Assembly: GCF_004339015.1 (NCBI RefSeq)
Contig: NZ_SMFQ01000003.1
Location: 558,001 to 622,000 of the forward strand
From: Cocleimonas flava
GTDB lineage: Bacteria > Pseudomonadota > Gammaproteobacteria > Thiotrichales > Thiotrichaceae
Reading direction: 5' to 3'
Length of the DNA stretch: 64,000 nt
Below, piece after piece: positions 54,299-62,567 of this stretch (its first letter is position 1; each line of letters begins with the position of its first letter). The translations under genes and the position numbers were made by a program. The notes under the pieces are model-generated. The model saw only the letters and a program-made list of their open reading frames with translations. It had not been told where the DNA came from and did not search any database.

Positions 54299-54550
54299 TA
54301 ATTTATAAAAATTCAGAGCTAGGTTAAAAATCGACATATTTCAGTAAATGAATGAGAATAATTTCTCACAATAGTCTTGAAAGGTACTTGCTTATTCTTA
54401 ATAGATAATCTTTACGTCCAAAACAAGTCATTCCGTATAGTATGATATTTAATGCCTGACTATTTTAAACATCCAGCTATAGCGTCATTAGCACTCATAA
54501 ATTGAGCTAATCTGTATAGTAAGATATTATTTGGGTCTGTATAATAAGCT

Positions 54551-54557
54551 GTTATGT
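54551..54557 (+). other. Possible left core of the cassette array
   Basis: GTTATGT, 62 bp before the first cassette gene, resembles the GTTATGC core of the attC site at 54931. It would mark the left edge of the array. Confidence 0.35.
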
Positions 54558-54618
54558 TTCAAAAAACTAAAAAGTACCAAAAAATACAGGCGTGTCATGT
54601 AAATGACAATTTAAATTT

Positions 54619-54930
54619 ATGAGTTCTATATCCAAATCACTAAGATTTTCAGAAATAACAACTTATTGGGCTTATATATTTTCAGGCGTCTCTGTAATTA
54701 ACATTGCATGTTTAGCTAGTATCACCAGTGATGGCTCTTGGGGTCTACCTCTTTCCTTTTGGTTATTGCCTGTTATAGGCTTTTTATATTTTATTTTTTG
54801 GTTGCTAAGTATTGCCAATTTTTCAAAGTATCATAGTGAGTTAAGTAAATTTAAAAAGTATTATATTTTATTAATAATTCATATTCCGCTGATACTTTAC
54901 GGTATATTTATCGTTATAAGTTATATATAA
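54619..54930 (+). CDS. Cassette-encoded small membrane protein
   Basis: 103 residues with three hydrophobic helices (about 16-36, 45-63 and 81-103) and short loops. Directly followed by an attC site. No homologue recognised. Its low GC and lack of a ribosome binding site are typical of cassette genes. Confidence 0.65.
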   Translation: MSSISKSLRFSEITTYWAYIFSGVSVINIACLASITSDGSWGLPLSFWLLPVIGFLYFIFWLLSIANFSKYHSELSKFKKYYILLIIHIPLILYGIFIVISYI

Positions 54931-55002
54931 ACATAACAAGTTACATCATCGGAAAAAAGACTCGCTCACGCTCGCATTTTTCCGCTGTGTAAGGCGTTAT
55001 GC
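54931..55002 (+). other. attC site 1
   Basis: ACATAAC at 54931 pairs with GTTATGC at 54996. Inside, TTACATCATCGG opposes CCGCTGTGTAA with unpaired extra bases, and CGGAAAAA/TTTTTCCG closes the central hairpin. It fits the attC form very well, 72 bp. Confidence 0.92.
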
Positions 55003-55093
55003 AGTAAAGAGAAACCGATCTTATCTACGAAAGAACTGTTTTTCCGGCTAAATTATAGGTCTTGAAACAACTTTATCAAACAGGTGAAATTAA

Positions 55094-55843
55094 GTGGGTC
55101 AACAAGGAATTTGCAAACTTTGTGGTAATGTAGAACATCTCAGAAAGTCACACGCCATACCCAGCTCATTTATTAAAGAAACTCTAAATAGCAGTGGCTG
55201 GGCTTATACTTTTCGAATGGAAAATAAAGGGTCACCCGAAAAAACTGGAAATGACATTAAAGACTACCTTCTTTGCGAAAGTTGTGAACAGTTTTTAAGC
55301 AAAACATACGAGCATCCATTTATAACACTTTTAAAAAATGACAGTGTAGACAGAGGAAAAGCTTCTCTTAAAAAAACATTACACGGACACACATTTCATT
55401 TTGGGAGTAAAAAGCTATCTAGCATTCATGCTATTAACTTTATAATATCTATATTTTGGCGATGTTCATTGCTTGATATAGATCTTTTTAAAAATTTCAC
55501 ACTTCCTGATTCCTGTCTTGAATGGATGAAGGAGATTGTAATAGAAAACAAGAAACCTGAGTCTAGACTTATTGGAATAGAGATTAATACTTTGACTGAC
55601 TCAACCGAAAGATATTCTAGTGAGGCTTTAAATCAAATAATCGTCGCTCCATTTATGTTTGAAGATCATCCCAGACCGATTATTGGAATAATATTTGGAG
55701 GGTATTTATTTAAAATTATAATTCCCAACAATAGAATAAATGATAGGCATTCGTTATTACAACAAAACACAAAAACCTACCTTGCTAAAAATCAAGAATT
55801 GTTGGAAATACCTAATATTAACGATACATTAATTATAAATTAA
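55094..55843 (+). CDS. Cassette-encoded zinc-knuckle (HNH-like) protein
   Basis: 249 residues from GTG 55094. Cys7/Cys10 (CKLC) and Cys61/Cys64 (CESC) with Ser-His-Ala-Ile-Pro (19-23) between them fit a treble-clef zinc site of the HNH-like kind seen in several mobile-element proteins. The remainder is a helical and beta region (about 100-240) without known motif. A nuclease activity is possible but no full HNH catalytic triad is visible. Confidence 0.6.
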   Translation: MGQQGICKLCGNVEHLRKSHAIPSSFIKETLNSSGWAYTFRMENKGSPEKTGNDIKDYLLCESCEQFLSKTYEHPFITLLKNDSVDRGKASLKKTLHGHTFHFGSKKLSSIHAINFIISIFWRCSLLDIDLFKNFTLPDSCLEWMKEIVIENKKPESRLIGIEINTLTDSTERYSSEALNQIIVAPFMFEDHPRPIIGIIFGGYLFKIIIPNNRINDRHSLLQQNTKTYLAKNQELLEIPNINDTLIIN

Positions 55844-55892
55844 AGCATTACAATATAAGAAAAATCACAGTTATTTCATTGCTTGATGTAAG

Positions 55893-55962
55893 GCATAACA
55901 AGTGACTGTTGTTGGAAAACCATACGCTGCGCTTCTGTTTTCCACAAAGTCAGACGTTATAT
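55893..55962 (+). other. attC site 2
   Basis: GCATAAC (55893) and GTTATAT (55956) are the outer cores. TGACTGTTG and CAAAGTCA pair with one extra base, and GGAAAAC/GTTTTCC closes the stem. 70 bp. Confidence 0.88.
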
Positions 55963-56030
55963 TTCTTGATGAAAAAATTTGAAGATTATTTTTTCCAACA
56001 ATCGTCACATGTAAAGGAAGAAATGGATTC

Positions 56031-56858
56031 ATGAAAAAGAAGTGTATGGTCTATAAGTATAGTGATGAAAATATTGGACTTATTGATTATAGAATGTTGC
56101 CGCCTAAAATTGTTTCGCCACATGATGAGCCATCTATGGAGCTTATTCAAAGAGACGTTGATGAGATAAAGGTTTCAAAAAATGAAGAGTTATCTTTTTT
56201 TACGCCCAGTATCGTTTCTATACAGTTAAATGTTGCAAAACCTGCATTACTTCGCTGTGGAGTATTATCTAAAGAATTGAAAGCTCTTGCAGAGAAACAG
56301 AAAAAAAGTCTGGAAACAAAAGAACATGAGCAACTTATAAAAGACTCTTTGGTTTTGTATGAGTATTTAGAATGCGCTCAAACTGCAATAATGTTTAGTT
56401 TTACTGCAATTGAAACTTTCTTTAATCTGAGTATTCCTGAAGACTACGAATACAAAAGAACTAGTAAACTTAAAACAGAAATATTTAACAAATCTCAAAT
56501 TGAACGATCTATCTCCTGGAAAGAGAAGTTAACTAAGATTATCCCAGAAATATATAATATTTCGGATTTTAGTTTGGAGCCATTCTGGGGGCATCTTCAT
56601 CAGCTAATACAAATTAGAAATGATATTGTTCATCAGAAAAGCTCTGAAGATACAGAAATAGTTCAAAAGCTTATCAAGCTTAAAGTACCAATTGTTTGTT
56701 TTTCTGCAATCGAGCTAATAGAACACATTTATATTAAGGCTTCTGAAAACGAATCAATTCCAGAGTGCTGTGAGAGATTCCCTATTGTTAGTGCTGATAA
56801 TATTTGGTTAATAAAAAAAACTAGCTATTTAAAGCCAGTTAATGATGACTTAACATAA
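56031..56858 (+). CDS. Cassette-encoded HEPN-like protein
   Basis: 275 residues, helical. RNDIVH (Arg196, Asn197, His201) is the RX4H motif with the polar residue typical of HEPN ribonucleases, and the helix AIETFFNLSI (127-136) is the usual partner helix. The N-terminal region (about 1-90) is unrecognised. In HEPN proteins this motif cleaves RNA, often in toxin or defence roles. No antitoxin-like MNT gene is adjacent. The stop codon overlaps the following attC site. Confidence 0.65.
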   Translation: MKKKCMVYKYSDENIGLIDYRMLPPKIVSPHDEPSMELIQRDVDEIKVSKNEELSFFTPSIVSIQLNVAKPALLRCGVLSKELKALAEKQKKSLETKEHEQLIKDSLVLYEYLECAQTAIMFSFTAIETFFNLSIPEDYEYKRTSKLKTEIFNKSQIERSISWKEKLTKIIPEIYNISDFSLEPFWGHLHQLIQIRNDIVHQKSSEDTEIVQKLIKLKVPIVCFSAIELIEHIYIKASENESIPECCERFPIVSADNIWLIKKTSYLKPVNDDLT

Positions 56859-56938
56859 CAAGTAACTGTGGTTTCAAGTTATTTCATAGAAAAAATATTT
56901 ACTCACCCTCACCTTTTCCGCTGAACAAGGCGCTACAG
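56853..56938 (+). other. attC site 3 (degenerate right core)
   Basis: ACATAACAAGTAACTG at the left is a good core. CCGCTGAACAAGGCG at 56919 is a typical inner right arm, but the right core reads GCTACAG. A GTTATGT at 56961 is an alternative right core. Confidence 0.65.
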
Positions 56939-56969
56939 ATCATCTTTATATACATGTCCTGTTATGTCT

Positions 56970-57358
56970 GTAGATAAACAGTCATCTGACTTCTTTCTTA
57001 TTATCAATAGACAAGAAAGAAAATTTTGAGTCTAAAAATATAAAATGATTAGTATAAAAAACTGCTAGCTGAAATTGAACTTTGTGAATCAAATACTGAT
57101 ACTGTAGTTACTTTCTTAGCTAATCAATGCGGTAAACAACGATAGAAACGAACAACCATTACACCTTGCACTAAACAGTACTTCCCCCATTTAAATAAAC
57201 GCTTTATTTCCAATAATTAATTTCTGTTAGTAGCATCCAGTTACTATACTCTTATGTTTTTGAATGTGCGTATTTAGTAACCGTCAACACGCGTTTCATA
57301 GAGTAAGCACATAAGCTTCAGTTAAACCTTGCGCCAAGCGCAGTATCGGAATTCCATC
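56970..57358. other. Intergenic region between the array and the PACE gene
   Basis: About 389 bp without a supported gene. It marks the return from the low-GC cassette region to a resident gene. Confidence 0.4.
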
Positions 57359-57799
57359 ATGAGCCCCAAAAAACGTCGCGTTCTGCAAGCTATCTTGTAT
57401 GAAGTCTTTGCTATTGCCTTTGTTGGCCCGATTCTGAGTCTCATTTTCGATAAATCCCCGGCTTCAACCTTTGGTCTCGCCTTTGTTTTATCCAGCGTTG
57501 CACTTGCCTGGAACTATGTATTCAATGCATTATTTGAGCGCTGGGAGTCTCGTCAAACGGTTAAAGGGCGATCATTTATGAGACGTTTGATTCATGGTAC
57601 TGGCTTCGAAGGTGGTCTGGTTATTATGCTGGTTCCGGTTATGGCTTATTGGTTGGATATTTCAGCGCTCAGTGCGTTTGTGGCGAACCTTGGTTTATTC
57701 GTGTTCTTCTTTATCTATGCCATTGTTTTCACCTGGGCTTTCGATCGCGTTTTTGGACTGCCTGCATCTGCAGAAAAGCATGGTGACACTAAGCTTTAA
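57359..57799 (+). CDS. PACE family multidrug/biocide efflux transporter
   Basis: 146 residues from 57359, with four helices arranged as two bacterial transmembrane pair domains: RRVLQAILYEVFAIAFVGP, then FEGGLVIMLVPVMAYWL and VFTWAFDRVFG. The glutamate in the first helix (YEVFAIAF) is the proton-coupling residue in AceI. It exports polyamines or biocides such as chlorhexidine in relatives. Confidence 0.92.
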   Translation: MSPKKRRVLQAILYEVFAIAFVGPILSLIFDKSPASTFGLAFVLSSVALAWNYVFNALFERWESRQTVKGRSFMRRLIHGTGFEGGLVIMLVPVMAYWLDISALSAFVANLGLFVFFFIYAIVFTWAFDRVFGLPASAEKHGDTKL

Positions 57800-57827
57800 A
57801 TCCATAATTGGGTTTTATTGTTATATT

Positions 57828-57857
57828 GGCACCCCCCTACCTTGAGGCGTTTTTTTG
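57828..57857 (+). terminator. C-rich repeat copy 17 (TACCTT variant), after the PACE gene
   Basis: GGCACCCCCCTACCTTGAGG, CG and seven T, 29 bp after the stop. Confidence 0.82.
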
Positions 57858-57900
57858 GTAGACTCAGTTAACCCTGAAATAAAACCAAAGGAGCACCACA

Positions 57901-58272
57901 ATGAGTCATACCACGGTCAACTGCATTACGCCTTTTCTGCCTGCTAAAGACTTTGATTTATCGTTGCGTTTTTATAAAGATCTGGGTTTTATTGAAGTCG
58001 CTAAGATTGATAATGCAGTAAGGCTAGAGATGAACGGTAATAGCTTCTGGCTTCAGGATTATTATATTGAAGAATGGGCGAATAACACCATGCTGTGCCT
58101 TTATCTGGATGATTTAGCTGCTTGGTGGAAAGACGTGAAAGCGATAAATATTGCGGAAAACTACGAGGGCAAAGCCAAGGTCTTTGCAGAACCACATGGA
58201 CAGGAAGGCGGTCAAATGATGCAGATTGGCGACCCTGCTGGCGTGTTGTGGCATATCAGGGAAGGCAACTAG
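57901..58272 (+). CDS. VOC family protein
   Basis: 123 residues with AAAGGAGCACCACA before the start. One glyoxalase/bleomycin-type VOC domain: FLPAKDFDLSLRFYKDLGF, NSFWLQDYYIEEWANN, and DPAGVLWHIREG at the end. The metal ligands are not complete, so it may bind rather than transform its ligand. Confidence 0.88.
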   Translation: MSHTTVNCITPFLPAKDFDLSLRFYKDLGFIEVAKIDNAVRLEMNGNSFWLQDYYIEEWANNTMLCLYLDDLAAWWKDVKAINIAENYEGKAKVFAEPHGQEGGQMMQIGDPAGVLWHIREGN

Positions 58273-58309
58273 GTTTTTAAATCAGGTTTTTAAATCAGGT
58301 TTTTACAAC
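58271..58309. repeat. 13 bp tandem repeat, three units
   Basis: AGGTTTTTAAATC twice, then AGGTTTTTACAAC, starting over the VOC gene stop codon. Confidence 0.75.
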
Positions 58310-58458
58310 GCATTTTCAAACCAAGCCATAGGACATAAAGTCACAGCAAAAACACTTTATGCTGGACTCATAAACGCTCAGCTTTTAGCATTAGCTTCTA
58401 TCTCACACATTCAATATAAATGAGTTTTCAAATTTAGAAATATTATAAGGACATCGAT

Positions 58459-58728
58459 ATGGTTACCTCTATCATTCTATTAAAAGTAAAAAGAAAAAAA
58501 GTAAACGAAGTGGCTGAGCAGTTGGCAGATATTCCGGGCGTTTCTGAAGTGTATTCTGTAACCGGTAAGTATGATCTTGTGGTGATGATTCGCGTAAAAA
58601 CCAATGACGATCTTGCGGAGCTTGTAACAGGCAATCTTGTGAACGTGGATGGAGTTAAAAAGACCGATACCATGCTGTCGTTTAAAGCCTTCTCAAAGCA
58701 TGATCTGGATTCTATGTTCTCTATGTAA
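58459..58728 (+). CDS. Stand-alone Lrp/AsnC ligand-binding (RAM) domain
   Basis: 89 residues: VTSIILLKVKRKKVNEVAEQLADIPGVSEVYSVTGKYDLVVMIRV is the RAM/AsnC C-terminal fold without a DNA-binding domain. Such proteins bind amino acids and can pair with full-length Lrp. AAGGACATCGAT precedes the start. It stands between unrelated small genes. Confidence 0.9.
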   Translation: MVTSIILLKVKRKKVNEVAEQLADIPGVSEVYSVTGKYDLVVMIRVKTNDDLAELVTGNLVNVDGVKKTDTMLSFKAFSKHDLDSMFSM

Positions 58729-58738
58729 ACCAACCCGA

Positions 58739-58770
58739 CTTAGTGAACCTAGTGAAGAACTTAGTGAAGG
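58739..58770. repeat. 10-12 bp imperfect repeat after the RAM gene
   Basis: CTTAGTGAAC, CTAGTGAAGA and ACTTAGTGAAGG follow each other just before the next start. Confidence 0.5.
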
Positions 58771-58784
58771 ACTTATTTAAGAGC

Positions 58785-59432
58785 ATGGCGAAGCATATAG
58801 CAGTACTCATAGCCTTCTTGTTGTTTAGCCCTGGTCTGTTTGCGACACCCACATCCGCGACAGTAACAGCAGCAGACTTGCTCACCATTGGCTTTAAACA
58901 TGCTGGAGGCATTGATTATTCTACAAAGTGTCTTCTGGAAAATGTATCAAAAGCATTCCCTGGTTTTATCGTAGAACCCGCTGTTTTTGATGATACCTAC
59001 AGAAAGGATGCGAAAGGTTTTCATGTGCGCTTAGCGTCGAATCCTGACCCTGTATTTTCACTTAGTTGTGTTGATGTGGATGAAGGCAAAGAATCTGGTT
59101 CTACCTACGCTGGGGCAGAGAATAAATCCGGCGAATATGTTTTTTTAGTGCGCACGCGTAATAGTTTGGTTAAAGGGCCTGCTAACGCCATCGTGGGTAA
59201 AACAACCTTTGCTGAAATGAGAGATGTCCCCTGGGGTACAGGGGTTGATAGAGGCTGTTCCTTTGGTCAAAATGGAATGAAGAACACCATGGTTTGTTTA
59301 GGTGGAAATTTCAGAGCGTTATTCGTGTCACCCGATGATTATAAGAAACCACTAAGACGCGCTCGACCAAAAATCATCGATAAAGCCGTTTTGTCTGAGC
59401 TGACGTATTGGCCAGATTTTAAAGATAACTAA
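58785..59432 (+). CDS. Exported protein of unknown function
   Basis: 215 residues from 58785 (an earlier ATG at 58743 lies in the repeat). Signal peptide AVLIAFLLFSPGLFATP, then a soluble domain with three or four cysteines and a glycine-rich middle (GVDRGCSFGQNGMKNTMVCLGG). No family recognised. It is followed by a small membrane gene, possibly co-transcribed. Confidence 0.65.
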   Translation: MAKHIAVLIAFLLFSPGLFATPTSATVTAADLLTIGFKHAGGIDYSTKCLLENVSKAFPGFIVEPAVFDDTYRKDAKGFHVRLASNPDPVFSLSCVDVDEGKESGSTYAGAENKSGEYVFLVRTRNSLVKGPANAIVGKTTFAEMRDVPWGTGVDRGCSFGQNGMKNTMVCLGGNFRALFVSPDDYKKPLRRARPKIIDKAVLSELTYWPDFKDN

Positions 59433-59470
59433 ATAACGAGCGTTGCCAACACGAAAGGATCTAGAATTCT

Positions 59471-59818
59471 ATGGATTACATTAAAGGAATAGCGCTTGCG
59501 ATCGTCTTTATCGTATATACAGTAACCCCTACTTTATTATTTATCATCCTATCGGTTCAATTTAAAAAATACTTACCTACACGTAGTTTTGTGTTGTTAG
59601 TCATGTCGACATTGCTGATTACTTTTTTATCTGCGCTTAAAGTTGGCAGTTTAATCTTCCCGATGATAAACAGAAACAATATGGGTTTGATTGCAGAATA
59701 TGTACAGATTTCATCAATTGCCGGGACGGTCAGTAGCTTTTTACTGTTGATTATTATCGCTATTTTGTTGTTTCAACTGAAAGGACTGATTGCCAGTAAT
59801 CAAAAATCAGGCGACTGA
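59471..59818 (+). CDS. Small membrane protein of unknown function
   Basis: 115 residues with three helices (about 5-28, 38-60 and 75-103). AAGGATCTAGAATTCT precedes the start. It ends one base before the next start, so the two are coupled. Family unknown. Confidence 0.65.
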   Translation: MDYIKGIALAIVFIVYTVTPTLLFIILSVQFKKYLPTRSFVLLVMSTLLITFLSALKVGSLIFPMINRNNMGLIAEYVQISSIAGTVSSFLLLIIIAILLFQLKGLIASNQKSGD

Positions 59819-59819
59819 A

Positions 59820-60158
59820 ATGAGCAATAATTTTGATCCATGTGTCATTGAAAAATCTCCCATTAATGGAAATTTCACACTCTGGCTTTCTGAACAAGAA
59901 GGCATTGTCGAGTGGCTAGAACAAAAGCACCAACACTCTCAAGGTAATATTTGGCACGGTATAATACGTGCGTTTTATGAAACTCGAGAATTAAGCCTAA
60001 GCGATTATTACATCGAACCAGAAGGTGATGTCTTTGTCGCTTATACAAAGACAGAATCAATAGCAAATAGCATGGCTACAGTGATTTTAGAATTACTTGA
60101 GAAAAAATCACTAATGCTTGAAATGGCGGATTATGCTGAGAAACACGGTTATTTTTGA
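59820..60158 (+). CDS. Small acidic protein, possibly Imm51-like
   Basis: 112 residues starting at 59820 (one base after the preceding stop). GNIWHGIIRAFYETREL and YYIEPEGDVFVAYTKTES resemble the Imm51 immunity-protein pattern (a GxxW helix, then D/E-rich strand with VAY). No toxin gene is adjacent. The preceding small membrane gene is translationally linked, so a pair function is possible. The family call is weak. Confidence 0.5.
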   Translation: MSNNFDPCVIEKSPINGNFTLWLSEQEGIVEWLEQKHQHSQGNIWHGIIRAFYETRELSLSDYYIEPEGDVFVAYTKTESIANSMATVILELLEKKSLMLEMADYAEKHGYF

Positions 60159-60202
60159 TTTTTGATAGGGCTAAACCTGATTCATATTGTATTCAAATTG
60201 TT

Positions 60203-60235
60203 AAAGCCACCCCCCTACTTATGAGCACTTTTTTA
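60203..60235 (+). terminator. C-rich repeat copy 18, after the 59820 gene
   Basis: AAAGCCACCCCCCTACTTAT, GAGCAC and six T. Weak stem. It lies 45 bp after the plus-strand stop and before the converging AI-2E gene. Confidence 0.82.
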
Positions 60236-60295
60236 TAGTGTGCTTTTTAGATTAAAACTGATTAATCAGAATTAAGTCATTAATCAGAATTAAGC

Positions 60296-61366
60296 CTAAG
60301 ACTCCTCGCTTTCTGCCTTGGCGTTTTGGTTTTCAATCTTCTGATCCAGAATGATTTTGATGCTGACCAGTATTGGCACCGCCATAAAGATCCCCAACAC
60401 TCCCCAGATCCACCCCCAAAATAGAATAAACAGGAAAACGATCACCGGATTGACGGTTAGCATTTTGCCAACAAAAAACGGTTGAATAAATTGACCTTCC
60501 AGCAAGTTCAAACCTAATAAAGCCAAGGGCGGCATGAGAATATTAAACGGCGTATTGAAGGTCGATAAAGACACAACCGCGACGATGCTGATGTTAATCA
60601 GCGGGCCAACGTAGGGAATATAATTAAGTAAAGCAGCACTCGCGCCCCACACCAATGGATTTGGCATACCTAGCCACCACATCACAGCAGCGACGATTAA
60701 ACCGAGGACAATATTGATCGCGGTAATTAAGAATAAATAACGACTGATGGTTTGTTGTGTATCGCTGATGGCTTTGATGATATTGGTTTCATACTCCAGC
60801 CGCTTCCAGTAACGTCCCAGTTGCCTGACCAGGGAATGGCCGAACGCCAGTATAAAAAACAGTAACACGATGAAAATCAGGAAGCCCCCAATAAACGATT
60901 GGGTGCTATCCAGCATCTTGGCAACAATACCTGGTTTTGTTTGTACCGTTTGCCCTGAACTTGAATCACCCGTTGCCATTTCGGTTAAGTCATCTATTTT
61001 TTTCGTGGCTTCTTTGACGTTATCGACAGAGCTTTTAAACACTTTTAAACGTCTATCTATATTGCGTATTTCTTTGGGTAATTTTTCCAGCCATTCACCT
61101 GCAGGAGTAGACAGACTATTAAACGAAAGTACGATTAGCGAGGATGATATCAACAACACCAGAAAACTCGCCATAGCGCGCGGAATACGAAGTTTCATTA
61201 AAAACAGTACAACGGGTGTCAGCATAAAGGAGATTAAAATCGCCAGAAACACGGGGATTAACAGGCTTTGACCGACGTGCAAGACAAACAAAACACCGAT
61301 AATAAAAAGCCCCCAGAGAGGGATTTTTATCGATTCTGATAGTGCTTTGAAGTCTTTCGTTTGCAT
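60296..61366 (-). CDS. AI-2E family transporter
   Basis: 356 residues, about eight helices: IPLWGLFIIGVLFVLHVGQSLLIPVFLAILISFMLTP at the start, a central periplasmic loop (about 85-150), and the family stretch NYIPYVGPLINI and FVGKMLTVNPVIVFL at the end. Despite the name, most members are sodium/proton antiporters or unknown. Next on the same strand are the yqjD-like genes, separated by 29 bp from the last one. Confidence 0.92.
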   Translation of the reverse strand: MQTKDFKALSESIKIPLWGLFIIGVLFVLHVGQSLLIPVFLAILISFMLTPVVLFLMKLRIPRAMASFLVLLISSSLIVLSFNSLSTPAGEWLEKLPKEIRNIDRRLKVFKSSVDNVKEATKKIDDLTEMATGDSSSGQTVQTKPGIVAKMLDSTQSFIGGFLIFIVLLFFILAFGHSLVRQLGRYWKRLEYETNIIKAISDTQQTISRYLFLITAINIVLGLIVAAVMWWLGMPNPLVWGASAALLNYIPYVGPLINISIVAVVSLSTFNTPFNILMPPLALLGLNLLEGQFIQPFFVGKMLTVNPVIVFLFILFWGWIWGVLGIFMAVPILVSIKIILDQKIENQNAKAESEES

Positions 61367-61395
61367 GCGTATTACAACCCGTTATTTTTAATGGC

Positions 61396-61773
61396 TTACA
61401 ATTGGATTAAAGACTTAGCGACCAGAGATGTAACTTTAGAGGTTGCCAGTGCAGATGTTTTTTCAGCGCCTGCAAGCAAGCCTGCAAAAAATGAAATACC
61501 AACGCTTTGTATTGGATTCTCTTTTACTGGTGCTAAATAATCGATAGTAGCTGCATTATGGCGTAGTTGTTGTTTCGCTTCAGCAACTGAAAGCGGTGTT
61601 TTGGTGCTTAATGTTTTTTGTGACGATTCGCCATCTGTTGACGTGTTTGGAGAAGATTTGTAGTGAATTGATGCATTTTGAGTGGCTACATCAATCGTTG
61701 AAGAAAGATCAGACTTTGAAATATCTAACTTTGTACTATCTATGCCTGTTGATTTAGACGATACGCTAGCCAT
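61396..61773 (-). CDS. Small serine-rich protein at the end of the yqjD-like unit
   Basis: 125 residues from 61773, where AGGAGGATTAGT gives a strong ribosome site. The N-terminal 70 residues are Ser/Thr-rich and disordered; the last 50 have NPIQSVGISFFAGLLAGAEKTS, a short amphipathic helix. The start overlaps the preceding gene by 34 bp. It sits where YqjK-like genes are found, but similarity is weak. The order DUF883, holin-like, this gene is the E. coli yqjD-yqjE-yqjK order. Confidence 0.65.
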   Translation of the reverse strand: MASVSSKSTGIDSTKLDISKSDLSSTIDVATQNASIHYKSSPNTSTDGESSQKTLSTKTPLSVAEAKQQLRHNAATIDYLAPVKENPIQSVGISFFAGLLAGAEKTSALATSKVTSLVAKSLIQL

Positions 61774-62021
61774 ACTAATCCTCCTATAAACAATAAACAA
61801 ACCAGACTGGTAACCAGGTACGCTACAGCAGGAACCGAAACCATCAATGATGCGTGATATACAGACGCAAGCAACAGGCATATAGCGATGAGTGACATAA
61901 TCGCCACAACCAGTATCATAAAAGCGATACTGGTTGTTTTGATGATTTTTTGTCGAAGCAAACGTCCTTCCGCTTCAGCCAGTTCAAATAGACTTATGGT
62001 GGTTTCGGTTAGTGCTTTCAT
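61740..62021 (-). CDS. YqjE-like (phage holin family) membrane protein
   Basis: 93 residues with two long helices (about 30-55 and 62-88) and an N-terminal amphipathic segment TTISLFELAEAEGRLLRQKI. It fits the phage holin superfamily III/YqjE type. Overlaps the next gene. Confidence 0.8.
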   Translation of the reverse strand: MKALTETTISLFELAEAEGRLLRQKIIKTTSIAFMILVVAIMSLIAICLLLASVYHASLMVSVPAVAYLVTSLVCLLFIGGLVWLAYRLNQQA

Positions 62022-62074
62022 GGAGTTAACCTGCTAGTTACGTTAGTTGCTTGTAATAAAATATTAAGTAAAGA

Positions 62075-62389
62075 TTATTTATTTGAAGACACTTTCGACA
62101 ATACATAACCCACACCAAATGCAACCAGAATGCTCGCAACCGGATTTTGCTTAATGCGGCCACTCACGGCTTCAACGCCCTCTGTGCCTTTCTCATACAC
62201 TTCTTTCAAACCTTCTTCAGTCGTGTTTTGCAGACCTTCGAGCTTGCTTGCCATTTCGCTTTTAATATCGTCCTTTTTCTCTGAACCCTTCGCTTTTAAC
62301 AATTCAACAAGATCGTTGTATTTATCCTGAAGTTCTTTTAACTCTTCGTTGATCTCTTTATTGCTAATTGCTTTTTTAGTCGCAGCCAT
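62075..62389 (-). CDS. DUF883 (ElaB/YqjD-like) protein
   Basis: 104 residues: helical, NEELKELQDKYNDLVELLK, AVSGRIKQNPVASILVAFGVGYVLS at the end (the membrane anchor). The family binds ribosomes at the membrane in stationary phase in E. coli. CAGGAGTAAGTC precedes the start. Confidence 0.9.
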   Translation of the reverse strand: MAATKKAISNKEINEELKELQDKYNDLVELLKAKGSEKKDDIKSEMASKLEGLQNTTEEGLKEVYEKGTEGVEAVSGRIKQNPVASILVAFGVGYVLSKVSSNK

Positions 62390-62567
62390 GACTTACTCCT
62401 GTTATTAATGATTGAATGAAATTTTGATTAGGCTGACCGTTTAAGTAATCAGCAGAATCTAATTTACAGAAAACAGGAGCGGAATGAACTCGGACAAATC
62501 CACAAATGATGTAAGGCTTGTCTTACATTGAGTGATTCTTAGGTGATTTCGTTATAACATTTAGAAT

